Source: Eimeria necatrix
Lineage: Eukaryota; Apicomplexa; Conoidasida; Eucoccidiorida; Eimeriidae
Assembly (NCBI RefSeq): GCF_000499385.1
Contig: NW_013651790.1
Coordinates: 142,104-206,103, forward strand
Direction: 5' to 3'
DNA: 64,000 nt
Below are positions 33,313 through 44,931 of this stretch, one piece after another (position 1 is the stretch's first letter; the number at the start of each line of letters is the position of its first letter). The notes beneath the pieces were generated by a model, which did no database searches, was not told the origin of the DNA, and worked only from the letters and a program-made list of their open reading frames with translations. The position numbers were made by a program, and so were the translations under genes.

Positions 33313-35548
33313 GCGGAGATGAGGGAGGTGGGTCTGGGGTGAGGCTGACTTCTGCGAGGAAGTCGGCGTTTTTGGGGTTGAGGACGAAACGCTTGAGTTT
33401 GTGTTTGTACTTGGGAATGCGTTCTGCGAGGCAGCACCAGAGAGGGGTGTTTTCAGTGAGCTGCCAGAAGAGGGGCAGCGGCAGCAGCTGGCGGTCGCTG
33501 CGGTCTAAGACCAAATAGTCTATGCCCAGTGCCAAAGGCACTTTCTCTTGTATGCGTTCTTGCTGCTTGTGGCCTGGGGCCCTGCCCGCGTGGGTGCTGC
33601 GGCGGTCTCGCCTTTCGCGGCTTCTTCCGTGGTTTCTTCGGGGTTCTTTGTGGGGCCTCAGGAGGCCCTCGGTTTCGCGAGGCGACTTCAGGGGGGCCCC
33701 CGGGGGCCCCCCCTCTTGCGGGGCTGCTGCAGCGCCTGGGGCCCCCTTGTCTTCCCTCAAGTCCTGAGAGGCTTCGCTGAAAGAGTGTGGGTCTGTGGGG
33801 TGCTCCCCCTCCCTCGGGGTGGCCCCGCCAGCTGCTGCTGCTGCGGGCTCCTGCTCTGCAGCAAGCGGCAGCTCCTGCAGCCGCAGCAAACTCCCGGAGT
33901 CTTGTTCTTCGGGCTGCGTCGAGCCGCTGACTCTGCGGCTGGGCCGGCGCAGCATTTGCTGCAGCTGCTGGTGGTGCTGCTCCATGAGGCCTTCGACAGC
34001 GAACTTGACGCGGCCCTGGGCCTGGGAGGAGGTGGCGCTGGGGAATGGCGCTGCTGCTGAGGCGACGGAGGCGCCAGCAGCACCTGCTGCAGCGCTGCCG
34101 GCTGCTGCTGCTGTTGCTGCCTCGCTGTCCGAAGAGGGGCAGTCCGCCACCATAGAAAACTTGCGCCCAATGTCCGTGCTGGTGGGGTCTTCAACAATGT
34201 AGTGCTCCATGGCGGGGAGCTTGAGGACTGGGGGGAAGGTCCGGAGCTGCTGCTGCTGCTGGTGAAGGTCCTGAGTCTGTCTTTTTTTGCTTTTGCGGTC
34301 TTGGTGCTTCAGGGCCTCCAGCACCCGCACAAACGGGGGCATGGAGGCCGTGGGGGGCTTCGAAGGCTGCACTGCGAACTTCTTGCGAAATGCGGCGAAG
34401 ACAGAAGTCCTTTCGTCTGTGGGGCCCGGCACTGTGGGCAGCACGGCCAGCGAGAGCTCTGTGTCGTTTCGCACAGAGACGCAAGAAGAAAGAAACAAGT
34501 CGTGGCGGGGGCTGCCGCCGCTGGGGGCAAACGCTGAAGTCCTCCACAGCAAATAAACTGAAGACCGCGGCCGCGGCAGCGCGGAGGGGATGAACCAGCC
34601 GCGCCGCCGCAGCTTCTTGAGGCTGCCGCTGGCTGCGGCGCTCGAGCCCCTCTGGGGGCCCCTCGGGGGGCCCCCCATGCCCGAGGCCTCGCTCGCGTAG
34701 TGGCTGCTGCTCCCAACCCCTGCTGCCCGGGGCCCCCGCCCAAAGGGGGCCCTCTTCCGGAGAACGTCTGAGGCCTCGTCTCCACCCTCTGCACCCGTCT
34801 CGTGCTGCATGTGAATTGTGGGGGGCAGCGGCTGCTCAGGAACTGAAAGGCGAACCACTTCGCGGGTCTCAGTGGTGAAGCAAAAGATCTTCGAAGGCAA
34901 GTCGTAAACGTAATTCAGCAGCCGCAGCCGCACCAAAAACGGCAACACTCTCCCGTTTTCGTCCAGAGGCAAAGAGAAACTGCCCTGGTCCTTCACCACG
35001 CTCCAGCTGCCGCTCAGCACGTCCGCCCCGTCTTCTACGTGCAGGTCTGCAGAGGTAGCAGCAAGCAGCAGCAGCACGCAGCAGTAAGCAGCAGCAGCAA
35101 GCAGCAGCAAGCAGCAGTTCGGCACACGCAGGAAAGAACCATCATTGAAACTCCCCCGCACTAGAAGCTTCTGCTGCCGTCGCAGAACTCCCCAAGGCCA
35201 CAACCCACACGCATAGCTCAGGCAGCAAAGAGGCAGCAAAGAAGCAGCAAACAGGCGGCAAAGAGGCAGAAAAGAGGCAGTAAAGAAGCAGCAAAGAGGC
35301 AGCAAAGTCGAACCTGTCATGATGGCTATCGGCTGGCCAAGCAAGTTGTAAAGCAGGGGATTGTTGCTGTTTTGGTCCTTGCCCATGGGACCTGCTGCGG
35401 GGTTGCCTGCATCTGAAGCAGAAGCTGCAGTAGAAGAAATGTGAGACTGTTGCTGCTGCTGCTGCTGCTGGGGATGGCTCAGCTGCGCAGGCCTTCCGCC
35501 GTCCTTTTCCCCCGCCTCCTCGGGAGCGGCTGCTGGCGTGTGTTGCGA

Positions 35549-35585
<37 letters not shown>

Positions 35586-35845
35586 GCCTCTTTGAGCTGG
35601 TCCCCTGCGAACTCTGCACAGGGGGACATGCGGACTGAGGACCGCTGCAGCAAATGGTCTCCCAGAAGCTCCAGAGATAATGCATCCTCAAGAGGCACAA
35701 ACAAGTCGAAGCCGCTGCTGCCCACAACTGTCCCGTCTGGCCGCAGCACTGCGTAGTAGCCGGGCACCTCCGCTGCTGCTGTTGCTGCCTCCAGTGCGCG
35801 CGACAGCTCGCTGCCCTCAGAGCCGCAGAGGCCCTGGTACTGCAA

Positions 35846-35876
<31 letters not shown>

Positions 35877-36600
35877 AGCGCCCCCCGCGGCTCCGAGGCC
35901 CCCCGCTCTGTGGGCGCAGCAGCTCCTACGCGGGCGCTGCGGGTCTCGACGGACTCGGGCCTCCGAAGTGTTCCCCCGTGCTGCGTGGGGGCGTTGGGCT
36001 CGCGGGCAAGGGGGCCCCCCCCTTGGGGAGGGGCCCCCGAGGGCCCCCCGGGAGAGTGCTTGGGCCCGAGCCTGCGGCTGTTGAGGTGCAGCAAAGTGCG
36101 CTGCCTAACCACAACCCCTATGAGCGCGTAGCCGTAGACCAGCAGGGCATCCAGGAGGGCCACGTTGAAGTTTAAGTTGAGCCAAGTGGCCCTGACATCC
36201 AGCAAAGTGGCCTCGGAAAGAGAGGCCTTCCGCCCCACAGCCTCCACCCGCCAGGGCTCCAGCGTGGAGTCCGTGGTGCCCTCGAGACGGTTCAAATGTT
36301 CTGCAGAGACGGTAAATGTCATGTCCACACTAGCCCAGGGCTCGGAGGCCAGCATTAGCCTCCGCAGGCGCTCCCCAGTTGCGGCCTCGGCCCCGAGGCC
36401 CCCCGGGGCCTTGGGGCCCCCGGGGGCCCCCCCTGCTGCTGCCTGGCTGGGGCCCCCAGACCCGCTGGGGCCCTGGTACTGCGATACTAGCCACCGCCGG
36501 AAGGACTTGGGCACTTTGAAACGGGCTCCCTTGCCCCTGCCGTGGGACATCATGCTGCACTGGCGGTGGGCGTGTCGGGTCTTGTGGGCCCTGTGCTTCG

Positions 36601-36632
<32 letters not shown>

Positions 36633-37322
36633 GGGTTGGCAGCAGCAGACACGAGCGTGGCGAGGCCCGGGTCGGAGGCGAAGCCGGCAGACATGGTGAA
36701 GCCCGCCTCGCCGGGCAGCTGCTGCCCGTGCTGCTGCTGGCCGCTGTGCAGATTCGCAGGCCGGTGCTGCTGCCGCTCCTGCTGCTCCTCGAAGTCCCGC
36801 CAAAGCCGCCACGAAATGTCGCCAGTGGACCACGCAGAGGCGAGGTCGCTGCCGGTGACTTCTCTTCGGGCTTCGGTGAAGGGCAGGGCCTGCAGAGTCT
36901 CACTAGTTTGCAGCCTTTCGAGGCTGCTGCCGCCTCTGTCTTTGCTTCTGCTCTTTTCTTTTTCTTTTTCTTTTTCTCCTTGCCGCCTCCGGGAGTTCCC
37001 CGTCAGAGAGGCCGAGGCCATGCTCCGCAGTCCGCGGGACAGCGAGCGCGGCCCAAGGTTTTCCTGCTGCAGCTCCTGCTGCAGCTGCTGCTGCAGCTGC
37101 TGCCTCCGTTCCTTCCGCCGTTCCTGGCGGCTCGACGCCAGCGAAAGCAGTGAGTCCTTTGGCAGCAGGGGCCCCCCCGAGGGGCCCCTCAGCGGCGTGG
37201 GGGCCCCCGTGGGGCCCCCCGCCGGGGCCCCCGTGTGGCCCTCCCCATCGGAGTCCTGGCTGAAGAAGGAGCGCGTGGTGTTCAGGTAGGGTCTCGCCCC
37301 CCCTGCCGTCTCTCCCCGCTGC

Positions 37323-37361
<39 letters not shown>

Positions 37362-38663
37362 GTGGAGCCGCTTCTGCTGTCCTTTCGCTTGATGGGGGCC
37401 TGCACGTGCATGTATCTGCGCCGCAGCCTCTGGTGGCGGGCGCAGAGCTCCTCGTGCTGCAGCACCGCGCAGCAGGCTTTGACGAGGGGGTCTGCGCATG
37501 CAGCAAGAGTTGTGGTCCCGGGATCGAGTGGGATCGTCTCTGTGCAGCGGGGCCTCGAGGCCCCCCGCAGCTCCAGGTCTTCTACAGTCAGTGCGAAGCA
37601 GCACTTGCGGCTCACGCTGAAAGTGTCCCACAAGGAGACTCGAAACAATTCCCCAGATACTTCGAAGGCCACCGCAGTGGTGTGCAGCAAGCCCTCGAGG
37701 GCCTCTGCTGCTGTGGGCACTGGGACTCTTTCGAGGTCTTCCTCCGGGGGGGCCCCCCAGTGGAGTCCCAGGGGCCCCTCGCCGGCGAGATCTGCTGGGT
37801 AGGGCGGCGGGGAGGGCATGTCCCTGCTGGAGGCTCGGCGCTGCTGTTGCTGCTGCTGCCGCTGCTGCTGCTGCAGCTGCTCGTGCTGCTGCTCCGCCAT
37901 GAAGCTCTCGAGGACCGGGTTGAGCCCCCGCAGGGGCCCCCGGGGGCCCTGCGGGTCTTCCTCTGCCCCCGAGTACCCCAGATGGCCATAGCCCTCGGGC
38001 GCAGTAGCAGCAGAGAGGGGCCCCCCTGAAGCAGCGTGCCGCTGCTGCCCCGCTGCAGCGGGGAAGGACTTGGCAGCACTTGTGAGGGTGTCGGACATGT
38101 CTGCTGCTGCTGCGCGGAGCTCCTCCGGAGAAGAGGGGGCCGCGGGGAAGAGGCTGGCAGCAGCAGCAGCAAGGGCCCCCGAAATGGACAGCAGCTGGTA
38201 AGCCAAAACCACCGAAAGAGTGTCAAGAGTAAGCAACACGGGCTCAGCTGTGAAGCTGAGACAAAGGCCCTCAGGCTCGGGGGCCCTCAGAATGCCGTAG
38301 CGGCGGCGAATGGCAGCAGCAGCTTCGGGACTTATGCCACAAATGCGCTCGCTGAGAGCTGCAGCAGAAGGCAAACAAACTGTGGCCAGCAGCTGCAGCC
38401 GCGTGGGGGCCAGCAGCGGGCTGTGCAGCCGCAGCGGCTCCCAGGCCACTGCGCACGGCAGCAGCGGCGACAGCAGCTCCGGCTGCGTAGTAACAGCACA
38501 CAAGTTGGAGACTGAAAAGCCCACGCGCAGCAAACAGGGGCAGTAAGGAGACAGCCACTGCAGCAGCCCTTCTCCGCTTCTTTCCATTTGCCGCGCGCAC
38601 TCCAGCTCCGTTATCATTGCCTCTTCCCGCTCCCGACCGCCCTCCAAATCGCCCTCCTGCTGC

Positions 38664-38704
<41 letters not shown>

Positions 38705-39354
38705 CTGGCGCTGCAGCGAGAAGCAGGCTACGGAGACTTCGAAGGCCGCAGACACGGCGATCAGCTTGGGCACCCGAGCAGCACAAGCTGCAATTGCTGC
38801 TGTCCCCTCGGGAGTGGCTCTCTGGCTTCGAACTACCAGCCTCTTGAGGCCCCTCCAGTAGTCTGCTGCAGTGACCCGCTGCAGGCGCGGGCTGAACCTC
38901 TTGCCGCTGCTGCCGAGGGTGCTGCTGTTGTACAGCAGCAGCTGCTGCTGCTGCAGCCCCGTGGTGCTGCGGGCGCCCCCCAGAAGGGCCCTGCGCCCCT
39001 TTGCAGTCGCGCTGGAGATCCCAGCAGCAGCGGAGGCGAGGCCGGAGACGATCCCGGGAACGATCCCAGGACCTGCAGCAAAGTTCTCGGGGATGAAGTG
39101 GTGCAGCAGCTGCTGCTGCGTCTCGCCCTTGCGGCGGCGCCCCATGAAGCCCGCGCTGGTGCCCGTGTCCGTGGGGGGGCCCCTGCTGTCAGTGGACCCC
39201 ACATGGTCGAAGCGAAGTCTATTTAAAAGGTGTCTTCCTTTTTTGCTGAGGGCCCCCGCCGGGGCTGCAGCGAGGCCCCCCAGGGGAAGGGCAGCCCCGC
39301 CGACAGCAGCGAGGAGTCCGGGGCCCCTGGCGGCGTCGCCGTCTGCGGCGTCGG

Positions 39355-39387
<33 letters not shown>

Positions 39388-39864
39388 TCCTGCGCTCGCT
39401 GTGGGAGGCGAGGGAGCCCCCCGCAGAGGTCGCGCTGCGGCGGCCTGCAGCAGGGGGCCCCTCGGCCTCCGCCTCAAAAGGCATTCGCACCGGCTCCGTG
39501 GGAAACCACACCTCAGCTTGCTGCATGCGCAGCCGCAGCTGCAGCTTGGGGAGGCGGAAGCAGCTGTTGAAGGCCTCGGGGGCCCCCGCGCAGCCCACGG
39601 CCCGCACGCTCTCGCCCGCAGCAAACGCACTGCTGGGCAGCGCCCAGCGGCCCGCCTGCTGCAGCAAAGACACAGCAGACCCTGCGAAGGCGCTGCGGCT
39701 GCGGCTCTCGCCCTCGCACTCTGTGAAGTCGCAGGGGCCCTCTTCCTCCACAGCGCCGAAGCGGGACTCTTCAATGGCCCGCAGCAGCCGCCCGTTGTCG
39801 AACAGGCTCGAGGCCCCCCCGCTCTCCAGCGGCACCCACTGCGGCAGCGCCTCCGGCAGCTCCG

Positions 39865-39903
<39 letters not shown>

Positions 39904-40742
39904 GCTGGCTCCCGGAGGCTTCAAAGGTGAACCGCGTCGACGGCAGCACCGGGAACTCCCCCAGGCCCTGGAACGAGGCCGAAGGGGCCCTCGAGCTCCC
40001 CGCTGCTGCTGCTGCTGCTGAGGGTGCGGGCGGAGGCGTTGCTGCTGGGGACGACGCTGCTGCTGCTGCTGCTGCTGCGGCTTGGGACGGCGGCTGCAGC
40101 TGCAGCGCGGGGTCCGCGCCGGAAGCCGGAGGGGCAGACACGAAGCCCGAGGCCCCGTGAGAGTCCCTGGGATCGTCTCCTCCCGCAAGACTAAACCAGC
40201 GGCTGTCCGTAGTGGCAACACTGGGGTTTCTGCTTAGCTGCTGCCTGGAGATGCACCTGCTGCGGGCCAGCAGCAGCCGCTGCACTATGGACTCCAGCTG
40301 CTCCTCGGGCCGCAGCTGCGAAGCCGCGCCGCCCCCGCGCTGCTGCTGCTGCTGCTGCTGCAGCCCCTGCGCGGGCTGCTGCAGAGAGCCCCAGGTGGGG
40401 GAAGGCGGGGGCTGCAGCTGCTGCGGCGGCTGCTGGAAAGTTGGCAGCTCTTCAGAAAGCTGGCTGGCCACCTGCAGCACTTCGTAAAGAACTTCCCAGA
40501 CAAGAACGAAACGGGCTTTCGAAAGAGACACAACAGTGTCCACAGTTTCCTCCATGGCGTTGCCCCGAAGGCGCACTTCCAGGTGCGGCCGCGGGGGGCA
40601 GCACAGCAGCAGCGGGCACGCGCTGCTGCTGCTGCTGCTGCCGCCGCTGCTTCTGCGGTTGGCCCCGGACGAGCGCCGCGACCCCGCCGCCTCTTCGTGC
40701 GACAGCCCGTCGGACATTGCTTCCCTGCTGGCGCTTCTCCCC

Positions 40743-40774
<32 letters not shown>

Positions 40775-42311
40775 CTCCGGCATCACCGCCCTGGCCTCCG
40801 CAACCAACACGGAAGTGCGGGCCCTGTCCAGCCTCTTGGTGGAAAGCTTATTTTCCGCAAACAGCAGCTGGCTGTTGGCCAAGTGCTGCTCCACTGCGCT
40901 GCTTTTGCGCTGCGAAGCTGTGGGGCCCGCAGCTCTGAAGGCGGAGGCGCGGCGGCCTCGCTCGGAGCTGCTGCAGTCGGGGGCCCTCAGCTCTGCTGCA
41001 GAGGCGGAGCCGAAGTGGGGGGCCCCCCCGAAGGGCCCTGAGCCCGGCTGGGGGGCCTCGGGGGCCCCCGAACCCAGGTACAACGAAGACAGGCACAGCG
41101 GGGCTATGTTGGTGTCGTCCCGCAGCTCCACACCCTCCAAAGCCACATGCACGTGGGCCAGCCCCTCAGTAGAAGTCACTGCTTCTATGAAGCACTCGCC
41201 CAGCAGCAGAGTGACCAGTGGACTGACCGTTTGGTACGGCCTGTAGGCCTTGCCGGTGCAGGGCTCGGTCAGCGGCAGGCAGGCCGCCAGCCAGCTGCTG
41301 CAGCTGCCTGCCAGGAGCGGCCCCAGGGGCCCCGCTGCTGCGGCCAGGGGGGCCCCTTCGGGGGCCCCCTCCCCCGACAGCAGCGACGCTGCGCGCTGCT
41401 GCGCCGCCAGGCCCTCTGCAGCAGACACGGCAGTGTGCGCCAGGCTCCCAAAGTAGCCCCCGCCTGCTGCTGCGGCGCCCGGAGCTGCTGCTGCGGGCCC
41501 CGCTGCTGCTGCTGCTGCTGCTGACAGGGTGTCGTTCTGCCACCGTCGGCTCCGGTGGGTCCTCTGCAGAGACGCGGACTTGGCCTGGCTGCTGCGGGGG
41601 GCCCCCGAGGCCCCGCCCGGGGGCGCAGCAGCGTGGGAGCCGCCCGCTGCTGCTGCTGCTGCTGTGGCGGCCGCAGCTGCGGCTGCTGCAGCAGGGGCGA
41701 GGGAGTCAGTGTCTTCGTGGTCGGCGGCGGGCGCTGCTGCTGCGCTGCAGTCGCGGGGGGCCTCCTTGAAACTAATTGTGGGGCCCCTGCGCAGCAGCGA
41801 CAGCCGCAAGCCAGCCAAGACACAGTGAATTTCCAAAGACATGTCCCCCTGCTGGCTGTTGGCCAGAGTGACTGAAGCAGACACAAGGGCCTCCTGGGCC
41901 CTGGCCCTGCTGAGGGCCAGCTGGGTGCCCACGAGGGCAGTGGTGTGGTCCACTCCCGCAGCAGCAATTGAGGAAACAACAGTCTCTTCTTCTGGGCGCG
42001 AGGCCTTCCTCTCCACGGCCTCGCCCTCCCGCTGCTGCTGCAGCAGCTGCTGCTGCTGCCGCTGCTGCTGCTCCAGCTCCACGCACTTCGCCTCCATCTG
42101 CTGCACTATGCACGCGTCCAGCGCCGCCTGCTGCGCTGCGGCGTCTCTGAAAATTGCGTCAAGTCGGGGAGAATAGGAATAAAAAATCTCCAGAGACTCT
42201 GCTGCTATGTTCGCCAACAACTCTATGTCGTGTTGCGAGACAAACACCGCAATGCTCTCTTGAATTATGTCCACCTGCCCAGCAACCCACACAAGCTCCC
42301 CAGCACACAGC

Positions 42312-42358
<47 letters not shown>

Positions 42359-44133
42359 AGCAGCAGTTACAGAAAAAGAAAAGGCAGCTAGTTCTTACGT
42401 GGAAAGCCGGAAGGCCCGGCCTGTGTTTGTCGTGGGCCACTTTGAGACACAAAGCGCTGGTGTCTACAGGGCGAACCAAATAAGAGCCACTGGGGGCCCC
42501 CCTTCGTTTGTGGGTGAACTCGGTTGTGGGGCCCTCTGCTGCTGCTGCTGTTGCTGCTGCGCCGGCCTCTTGCTGCTTGGTCCCCTTCGGCTGCTGCTGG
42601 CTGCTTCCTGCTGCTGCTCCCGGCAACCGTGGGTGCGCCGCAGCAGCAGCAGGCTCCCCGTCTGCTTCCGCGTGGCCTGGCGGGTCGCCGGCTGGCTGCT
42701 GCTGCGGCACCCAAGGGTTCCCTCCTGCAGTTGCTGCTGCTGCTGCTGCTGCTGAAAGCTGCAGCAAGCTGCTGAGCCGGCGGGGGAAAGGCACAACGAC
42801 GCCCCCCAGGAACATCTGCAGACGCAGCAAGTCCTTGCTGCAGGAGGAAGTCCTCGCCACCGTCAGTCCAGCGAGTCTGCGACCCAATTCGCACAGCAGC
42901 AGCAGCAGCAGCAGCACAAGATTTAGAGTCAGTGAAGGCAGCAGCAACAGCAGCACTGTGTGCCTCGCAAGGCCTCGAAGCGCAGCTGCAGCAAAAGACC
43001 TGCTGAGGAGCTGCAAACTGCTGCTGCTGCTCTTACTCGCAAGAGTATGAGTCAAGGAGAGCAGCAACGTCCATGCTGGGGGGGTAGCTCAGCCTCCTGG
43101 GCTGCAGCAAAGACTTGGCCTTGAGGCTGCCCAAGTCCACCTGCAGCCCTTCGCACTCCAAGTGCGAGGCCAGTCGGGGTATAACAAAAGAAACAGTCTT
43201 TTGCAGCTCCATGTCCAGCAGCAAATTCGGGTGCTGGATATCTCCTGCAGCCACGGCTGAGCAAAACGCCTCTCCCTGCCGCAGCAGCGCTGCGCGCTGC
43301 AGAACCCCCAAGCACGAGCAGCAGCAGCAGCAAACAGCAAAGAATCAGCAACCCCATTCGCAGCAGCTGCAGCTGAGACGGAAACTTATACAGGTGCCGG
43401 CAGGGCTGAGACACACAGAGCGGCAGCAGAGCAGCAGCAGAGCAGCCGCAGCAACTGCAGCAGCGCAGCAGCAGCAGCAGCAGCAAGAAGCAGCGCACTT
43501 GTATATTGGAAGACAGGAGGAGGTCTTTGGTTCTTGCGGCGTCGAGGAGGTTGAGGCTTTCGCCCAAGACAAGCAGGCAGCGCTGGGGGCTGACCACCAC
43601 CACAATTCCTGCACAAGAGTGCAGCAGCAAACGCATGTCAGGTGCATGCAAAGTGCGAAATAGCTGCGAGTCCATGCGCAAGTAGACTCCGGGGCTCCAG
43701 GCTCTTAAGGAGTCCAGTTTCTTGCGAAAGTCTCGCGCGCCTCCGGTCCGGGAAACTTCCTCCACTGCAGCAGCAGCAGCACTTGCGGTGGCTGCTGCTG
43801 CTGCTGCGACTTTCCCAGCAGCTGCGGGCCCCATCGGGGCCCGGCCGCCCTGCGGGACTTCGCCGCCCGCGCCCTCCGCGCCTCCTGCTGCACCTCCTGC
43901 TGCAGCCCCCAGCCTCGCTGCTGCAGAGCCCAAGTCCTGCGCATCTGCTGCTGAGTCCTCGGCCCTCCCCAAAACCTTCTGCAGCACATCGAAAAAGGCA
44001 TTTCCTTTTCGCCTCCGCTTCGTCTTTTGCTGAGAAGGCTCCAGTAGCAGCAGCACGGACACTTCCGGCGGGGTCAAGCTGCTCTCCAAGTCCCGAGCCA
44101 CCGTCAGCACCGTCGTCGGGTATACCTGCAACA

Positions 44134-44173
<40 letters not shown>

Positions 44174-44890
44174 CAAGCACAAAACGAGAAAATGGGGAGC
44201 TGCAAAGGAGCCTCGAGAAACTTTACAGCACCACTTTTTACAAGAGCCATGAAGGAAGCAAGAAGCAGCAAATCAGAGAAAAGACGAATACTACACTTTT
44301 CAAGAACTTCAGAAAAAGAGCCCAGCCAAGACAAATGAGCGGCACAGTCACAGGCAGCAGGGCACACCAAGGAACAGCAAAGAGCAGCAACGTGCATCAA
44401 GGTTCAGCAAGGAGCAGCAAGAAGCAGCATGGAGCAGCAAGAAGCAGCAAGCCACAGCAAAACGCAGCAAGCCGCAGCAAGACGCAGCAAAACGCAGCAA
44501 GCCGCAGCAAAGGGCAGCGAGGAGCAGCAAGCCGCAGCAAAGAGCAGCAAGCCGCAGCAAAGAGCAGCAAGGAGCAGCAAATAGCAGCAATGTGCAGCAA
44601 AGCGCAGCAAAGAGCAGCAAATAACGTTAGGAGGCTGACTTCGACGTCCATGCTGAGGGTCTGGTCTCCAGTGACTCCAATTTGGAGGTGGTAATGAAGA
44701 CAGGCGCATTCGAGGGCCAGGAGGCGCTGGCCGTAGCGGGGGGGGGGCACAGCAACTCCGCGGCCTTCGCAGACTACGAGGACTTGGAGTTCAGAGAGGG
44801 CCAAGTCCAGCGCGAAGTCCACTGAGAAGAAGTGCTCCCGCACTTGCCGCAGACGCGAAGACCCCACGCCGTTCTGCCTGCAACCCGCAC

Positions 44891-44931
<41 letters not shown>

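Noticed and set aside
44348..44709. Ten-residue repeat protein rich in Leu, Ala and Cys on the minus strand
   Set aside because: It is the translation of the 10-base minisatellite within an intron; flanking VPS13 exons join in phase without it.
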